Positions 60,702 to 64,000 of a DNA stretch of 64,000 bases are shown piece by piece. A program made the translations under genes and the position numbers. Within the stretch, counting starts at the first letter, position 1. Each line of letters opens with the position of its first letter. The stretch spans positions 1 to 64,000 of the forward strand of contig NZ_JAFFQE010000003.1 of assembly GCF_016919005.1 (NCBI RefSeq), written 5' to 3'. The stretch is from Desulfopila inferna. GTDB taxonomy: Bacteria; Desulfobacterota; Desulfobulbia; Desulfobulbales; Desulfocapsaceae. A model generated the notes under the pieces. The model was not told where the DNA came from. It did no database searches and saw nothing but the letters and a program-made list of their open reading frames with translations.

Positions 60702-62870
60702 TCACGGCTTATATAGCTTTACGGCTGTAACATACTGTCCGAATCCCAGCACAAGAACGGAATGCCTTGCCGTATCCACCCCACTGCTATTTCCGCAAGT
60801 GAGTATTTCGGGAACCACGCCTGTTTCAAGGACAGAGGCGGCAAAAGCAGTTGCCACTGCTGAAGCAGAAGCGAACTCGCCGGTGAATCGGCGGTAATGA
60901 ATAATCGGCACATCTAATCGAGTATACGCTTTAAATTGTTCAAGCTGCTTTTCTCCTTCGCTTTTCATGGCCGCCGGAATACCTACCAGAATAAGGACAC
61001 AACTGCGCTGCAATTCCGCGGCGCCGCCAAGAGAATCAAGCAAGGCAGTGATAACTCCAGCGGATTCAGAGCTTTGAAAAAACGGTAAGGAGATACAGCA
61101 TTTGGCGTTGCGAATGTCCCTGTTGACATAAAATGCACCGCCGCCATCGGCAAGCGGCGATCCAGGAGAAATGGAAGGGTCAAGGAGGGGAGAAAAGGTA
61201 TCGTGCCCCTCGTCCGCACTCAGAAGGATGCCGGGCTGAACCGGGCTGTTAAACTTAAGCTCTGCTGACAGCAAGGCCTGCTCAAAAGAAATATCACCGC
61301 CACTGGCGGTGATATTTGGCCCCGTTGCTCCGAACATGATTGCCACCTGACCGGCGGGTCCGTTATGAACCGAGCCCACGAAATCAGTGGGGCTTGAAAA
61401 CTTTTCACCTGAGGCAGCGAGCCCGGAGAGAAAATCATGAGTTTCCGAAAGAGAACCCCAACCTGTACCCATAAAAACAGCACCTGGTTTCAGGAAATCC
61501 GGGCCGGCATCGTTATGGGCCATTACGGCAAGCGCCAGGGTCATGCGCGGCAAACGCTTGAGCCTGCGGATCAACTGCGGAGGAAGGTTTTCTGAAATTG
61601 TGTCAAGTCCCGCCATTCCGGCAGCTGAATCGCCGGCGTTGATCCGGCTCATGGTGGAACAGGTATCTCCGGCACCGCTCAGACAGGAATAGCCATGAAT
61701 GGCCAAAACGGTCTCACTTTCCGCCACGGATACCTGTGAAAAAGAGCCGGGCCTTGCAATCACCAGCGACCCGTTATTGCCGCCAAAACCAAAAGAATTG
61801 GAGAGAACCGCCTTTATATTTTGCTCCAGGGGCTCAATCAGCGGGTTCAGGCCGAGCACAGGATCGATATTGTCCAAGCCGGTATTGGCCGGCAATACAT
61901 TTTTCGCTATGGCGATAGCCGAAACAACCGCCTCTACAGCGCCGGATGCCGCCAGGCTGTGACCGGAAGCGCCTTTGATTGAAGAGAGTGGCGGCAAGAC
62001 GGTAAAGAGTCGGCGCACGGCCTTGGATTCAGACAGATCGTTTCCCGGTGTTCCAGTGCCGTGAAGATTAATATAATCGATGTCTCCCGCCTGAATCCCG
62101 GCATCGGCCAGAGCTCCCTCCATTGCCGTAAAAGCACCCCGGCCCTCAGGGTGCGGAGCGGCAGGATGATAGGCATCGCAGGTAATCCCGGTTCCCAGCA
62201 GTTCGGCAATGGGATTTTCCGGTTGTACAGTGGTAAGGAGAAGCATGCCCGCACCTTCGGCAACCGCCATTCCCTGCCTGTCCCGATCAAGAGGCTTGCA
62301 GCCGTTTATATCGACCAGTTGCAGCGAGTGAAAGCCGAAATAGGTCAGACGGCTGAGAGAATCTACCCCCCCGACCAGAACCCTTTCCGCCCTGCCGCTG
62401 CGGAGCATGGCCAAGCCGGCGGAAATAGCCACGATTCCCGAAGAACATGCTGTGGAAACAGCGAGGACCGGTCCACTACATTGAAATTCCTGAGCAAGAG
62501 CGTGAGCGACGGTGCTTAATCCGTGATAGCGGTACAATGATTTATCATTTTGACAATCCCTCAGCAACTGCTCTGTGGTGGCTATACCGCCTGTAGTGGT
62601 GCCGATAACCACTGCATCGGGGGGAGCATTGGAGCCGGCCATGGCCTGGGTTGCGGCAAGGAGCGCCAGGTGGTGTGTTCGCGGCAGAGCGGACTGTTCC
62701 AGACCTTCAACCTGCCCAACCGGTAAATGACTGCCGTGCATCAGGGGAAATAAGGTCAGGGGTGTTATTGCCGAACGGTTCTTACGTAAGGTGTTTTCCG
62801 TTGCCGCTAATCCGCAGCCGAGTGAGCTGATGATACCTGCTCCGGCGACATACACTTTTCTATTTGTCAA
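60702..62870 (-). CDS. Fused ketosynthase and chain-length-factor-like protein (KS3-CLF)
   Basis: 722 residues. Residues 1-373 are a full FabF-type KS with Cys142 (VSTACSSGI), His270 (NLHGTGTPGND) and His304 (GASGHSLAASG). Residues 390-722 are a second KS-like domain whose active-site region reads GPNITASGGDISFEQALLSAE (517-537): no cysteine, as in chain length factors. In known aryl polyene systems the KS and CLF (ApeO/ApeC) are separate partners; here they are one chain. TTG start at 62870, overlapping the ACP3 stop; a GTG five codons on is an alternative. Confidence 0.88.
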   Translation of the reverse strand: MTNRKVYVAGAGIISSLGCGLAATENTLRKNRSAITPLTLFPLMHGSHLPVGQVEGLEQSALPRTHHLALLAATQAMAGSNAPPDAVVIGTTTGGIATTEQLLRDCQNDKSLYRYHGLSTVAHALAQEFQCSGPVLAVSTACSSGIVAISAGLAMLRSGRAERVLVGGVDSLSRLTYFGFHSLQLVDINGCKPLDRDRQGMAVAEGAGMLLLTTVQPENPIAELLGTGITCDAYHPAAPHPEGRGAFTAMEGALADAGIQAGDIDYINLHGTGTPGNDLSESKAVRRLFTVLPPLSSIKGASGHSLAASGAVEAVVSAIAIAKNVLPANTGLDNIDPVLGLNPLIEPLEQNIKAVLSNSFGFGGNNGSLVIARPGSFSQVSVAESETVLAIHGYSCLSGAGDTCSTMSRINAGDSAAGMAGLDTISENLPPQLIRRLKRLPRMTLALAVMAHNDAGPDFLKPGAVFMGTGWGSLSETHDFLSGLAASGEKFSSPTDFVGSVHNGPAGQVAIMFGATGPNITASGGDISFEQALLSAELKFNSPVQPGILLSADEGHDTFSPLLDPSISPGSPLADGGGAFYVNRDIRNAKCCISLPFFQSSESAGVITALLDSLGGAAELQRSCVLILVGIPAAMKSEGEKQLEQFKAYTRLDVPIIHYRRFTGEFASASAVATAFAASVLETGVVPEILTCGNSSGVDTARHSVLVLGFGQYVTAVKLYKP

Positions 62871-63133
62871 GAAGCTACCTTGGTTCTATTTTCTTTTATA
62901 TATTCGGCAAGATCTACCAGGGTTGAAAATACCTTTTCGCCGACTTCCTGGCTGTTGATGATAATCCCGTAGTCCTGTTCAACCATGACGACCATTTCCA
63001 AAACATCGATGGAGTCGATGCCAAGCTCACCGCCGACCAGTTGAGCGTTTTCATCAAATTTTTCAGGCGTTACGTCCTGCAGATTAAGGATATCTATGAG
63101 CTTGACCTTGAGTTCTTCAATAAGCTGTTGCAT
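62867..63133 (-). CDS. Acyl carrier protein of the polyene/lipid cluster (ACP3)
   Basis: 88 residues from ATG 63133; the frame extends 21 codons upstream without support. Phosphopantetheine serine in GGELGIDSIDVLEMVVMVEQ. First gene of the minus-strand half of the cluster and coupled by a four-base overlap to the KS-CLF gene, which suggests it is the ACP that loads that pair. Confidence 0.9.
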   Translation of the reverse strand: MQQLIEELKVKLIDILNLQDVTPEKFDENAQLVGGELGIDSIDVLEMVVMVEQDYGIIINSQEVGEKVFSTLVDLAEYIKENRTKVAS

Positions 63134-63441
63134 AAAGTTGTCATATTCACTGGTTGAGTTAATAATTGACGGCGTCGCATGGAGTAAAATGTTCAATCCC
63201 CCAAGTCATCGGAGTTGCTGAGATGGACTCTGCGACAAGCGCAGACTTCGAGAAAGGTTTATGACGTCCCGATGAAAAAAGCAGTTCCGGCCTGAGCCAG
63301 AAGATGCTCTGTTTCAGGGAGTAATCAGACTCAATAATCAAGCAGCAACACAGGAACTCATCTTATAAAACGAAGGATATTTTGTCATCAAATTTGGTGG
63401 CGATTTCGGAAATAATAAGGTATCAGTGTTGAACATAAGCT
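63134..63441. other. Divergent regulatory region inside the cluster
   Basis: About 308 bp between ACP3 (-) and the second dehydratase (+); promoters in both directions expected. It contains a decayed fragment of repeat family H (about 63170-63255: gacggcgtcgcatggag, gatggactctgcgacaagcgcagacttcgag) and a half copy of repeat family A (63257-63329). Confidence 0.6.
63257..63329. repeat. Long palindromic repeat family A, right half only
   Basis: ggtttatgacgtcccgatgaaaaaagcagttccggcctgagccaga...tttcagggagtaatcaga, matching the right halves of 19177-19341 and 37125-37290 with several substitutions. Confidence 0.8.
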
Positions 63442-63876
63442 ATGAATACTCCATCTCTCACCGATCTCAACCTCGAAGACCTGCTCCCGCATCGTGATAC
63501 CATGATGCTTGTCAATGACGTTCTCGAGGTTGACAGCAAGCATGCTCTGACAATCTGCCATGTGCATACCTCCTGGCCGATGTCTGATGACAATGGAGTA
63601 TCTTCTTTGATTTTAGTGGAGCTTGCAGCCCAGACCGCAGGAGTATGCAACGGCTGGGACAGAATACAGACCAAGGGAATTCAATCAGATCCGACCGGAT
63701 GGCTTGTGGGTATTAAAAAAGCTGATTTTTTTATCGATTACCTGCCCTTTGGCGGCAGCATCATAAGCAGTGCTGAAAATATCAATATTTTTGATAACCT
63801 CCGGGAGGTTTTCTGTGAACAGCGATTGGATGATGTCCTGATCGGCAGAGTTACCCTCCAGCTTTTTCAACCATGA
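63442..63876 (+). CDS. Hotdog-fold 3-hydroxyacyl-ACP dehydratase of the cluster (DH2)
   Basis: 144 residues. ApeP/FabZ-like hotdog: His in [20 protein letters not shown] and Glu in [16 protein letters not shown]. Second dehydratase of the cluster; two such proteins acting as a pair is usual in aryl polyene systems. Followed after 16 bp by a ketoreductase. Confidence 0.87.
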   Translation: MNTPSLTDLNLEDLLPHRDTMMLVNDVLEVDSKHALTICHVHTSWPMSDDNGVSSLILVELAAQTAGVCNGWDRIQTKGIQSDPTGWLVGIKKADFFIDYLPFGGSIISSAENINIFDNLREVFCEQRLDDVLIGRVTLQLFQP

Positions 63877-63892
63877 CACAAGAAGAAAGAAG

Positions 63893-64000
63893 ATGACGGA
63901 TGTAAACGAACAGAAAATCGCCATAGTCACCGGGGGCAGCAAGGGCATAGGCAGAGCGATCTGCGTTGAACTGGCTCAGCATGGATTTTACCTGGTCGTC
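63893..64000 (+). CDS. FabG-like ketoreductase (KR2), N-terminal part only
   Basis: 36 codons before the window ends. [28 protein letters not shown] is the NAD(P)-binding start of an SDR ketoreductase. The ATG at 63893 follows an AAGAAAGAAG stretch. The rest lies beyond 64000. Confidence 0.88.
   Translation, partial: MTDVNEQKIAIVTGGSKGIGRAICVELAQHGFYLVV

Noticed and set aside
41705-64000. Outright call of a ladderane biosynthesis locus
   Set aside because: Only the gene-type mixture is shared; the TAL, LolA, MMPL and DUF3261 genes point first to an aryl polyene. Kept as a comparison in the findings, not as the annotation.

Overview
The window looks like chromosome of a Gram-negative, probably anaerobic Desulfobacterota, most likely a relative of the Desulfobulbales. 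The evidence is a PxxKW-type cysteine-rich protein, an EtfA carrying ferredoxin clusters, an Mla outer-membrane lipid transport operon, an MglA-type GTPase with a roadblock partner, and gene order typical of deltaproteobacterial chromosomes. The taxonomic call is inference; no rRNA or tRNA gene was recognised.

Layout. 1-128: the 3' end of an IS3-family insertion sequence. 281-5956: branched-chain amino acid genes, leuA (-) behind a leucine leader peptide and attenuator, divergent from ilvB-ilvN (+), then psd. 6266-7392: rsmD-coaD. 7611-12341 (-): a three-gene unit of a roadblock protein, an MglA-like GTPase and a 1212-residue acidic, repeat-built protein. 13523-16484: tatD-yggS-ugd. 16619-20443: a PxxKW protein, a lone PilC/GspF-type protein, an HU/IHF protein and an orphan ParB-like protein. 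20493-37073 (-): ribD, nrdR, glyA, rpiB and a fatty acid operon yceD-rpmF-plsX-fabH-[acyl-CoA dehydrogenase-etfB-etfA]-fabG-acpP-fabF, preceded by a cNMP-binding protein and an mlaE-F-D-C-A-type operon. 37554-39662 (-): a yejB/yejE-like permease pair. 40448-41554: ribonuclease D.

41705-64000 and beyond: a large specialised lipid/polyketide cluster. It has three ketosynthase genes (one a ketosynthase fused to a cysteine-less chain-length-factor-like domain), three acyl carrier proteins, two complete or partial ketoreductases, two hotdog dehydratases, an aromatic amino acid ammonia-lyase of tyrosine-ammonia-lyase type, PlsC- and LpxL-like acyltransferases, a GT2-DUF2062 protein, a LolA-like protein, an MMPL exporter and a DUF3261 lipoprotein. 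That is the toolkit of aryl polyene/flexirubin clusters. Added to it are two B12-binding-type radical SAM proteins, a phytoene-desaturase-like flavoprotein and a PagL-like outer-membrane deacylase, which are not standard aryl polyene genes and recall candidate ladderane-lipid loci of anammox bacteria. The likely logic is tyrosine to 4-coumarate starter, iterative KS/KR/DH extension on ACP, tailoring by radical SAM and FAD enzymes, transfer to a lipid or sugar-lipid anchor, and export by MMPL/LolA. The starter ligase was not found and may lie past 64000.

The intergenic spaces hold several dispersed repeat families. The most striking is a palindromic element with conserved outer arms and copy-specific but self-complementary inner arms; three copies begin exactly on the stop codon of the upstream gene. 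A second palindromic element of about 165 bp occurs twice nearly intact and once as a half copy.
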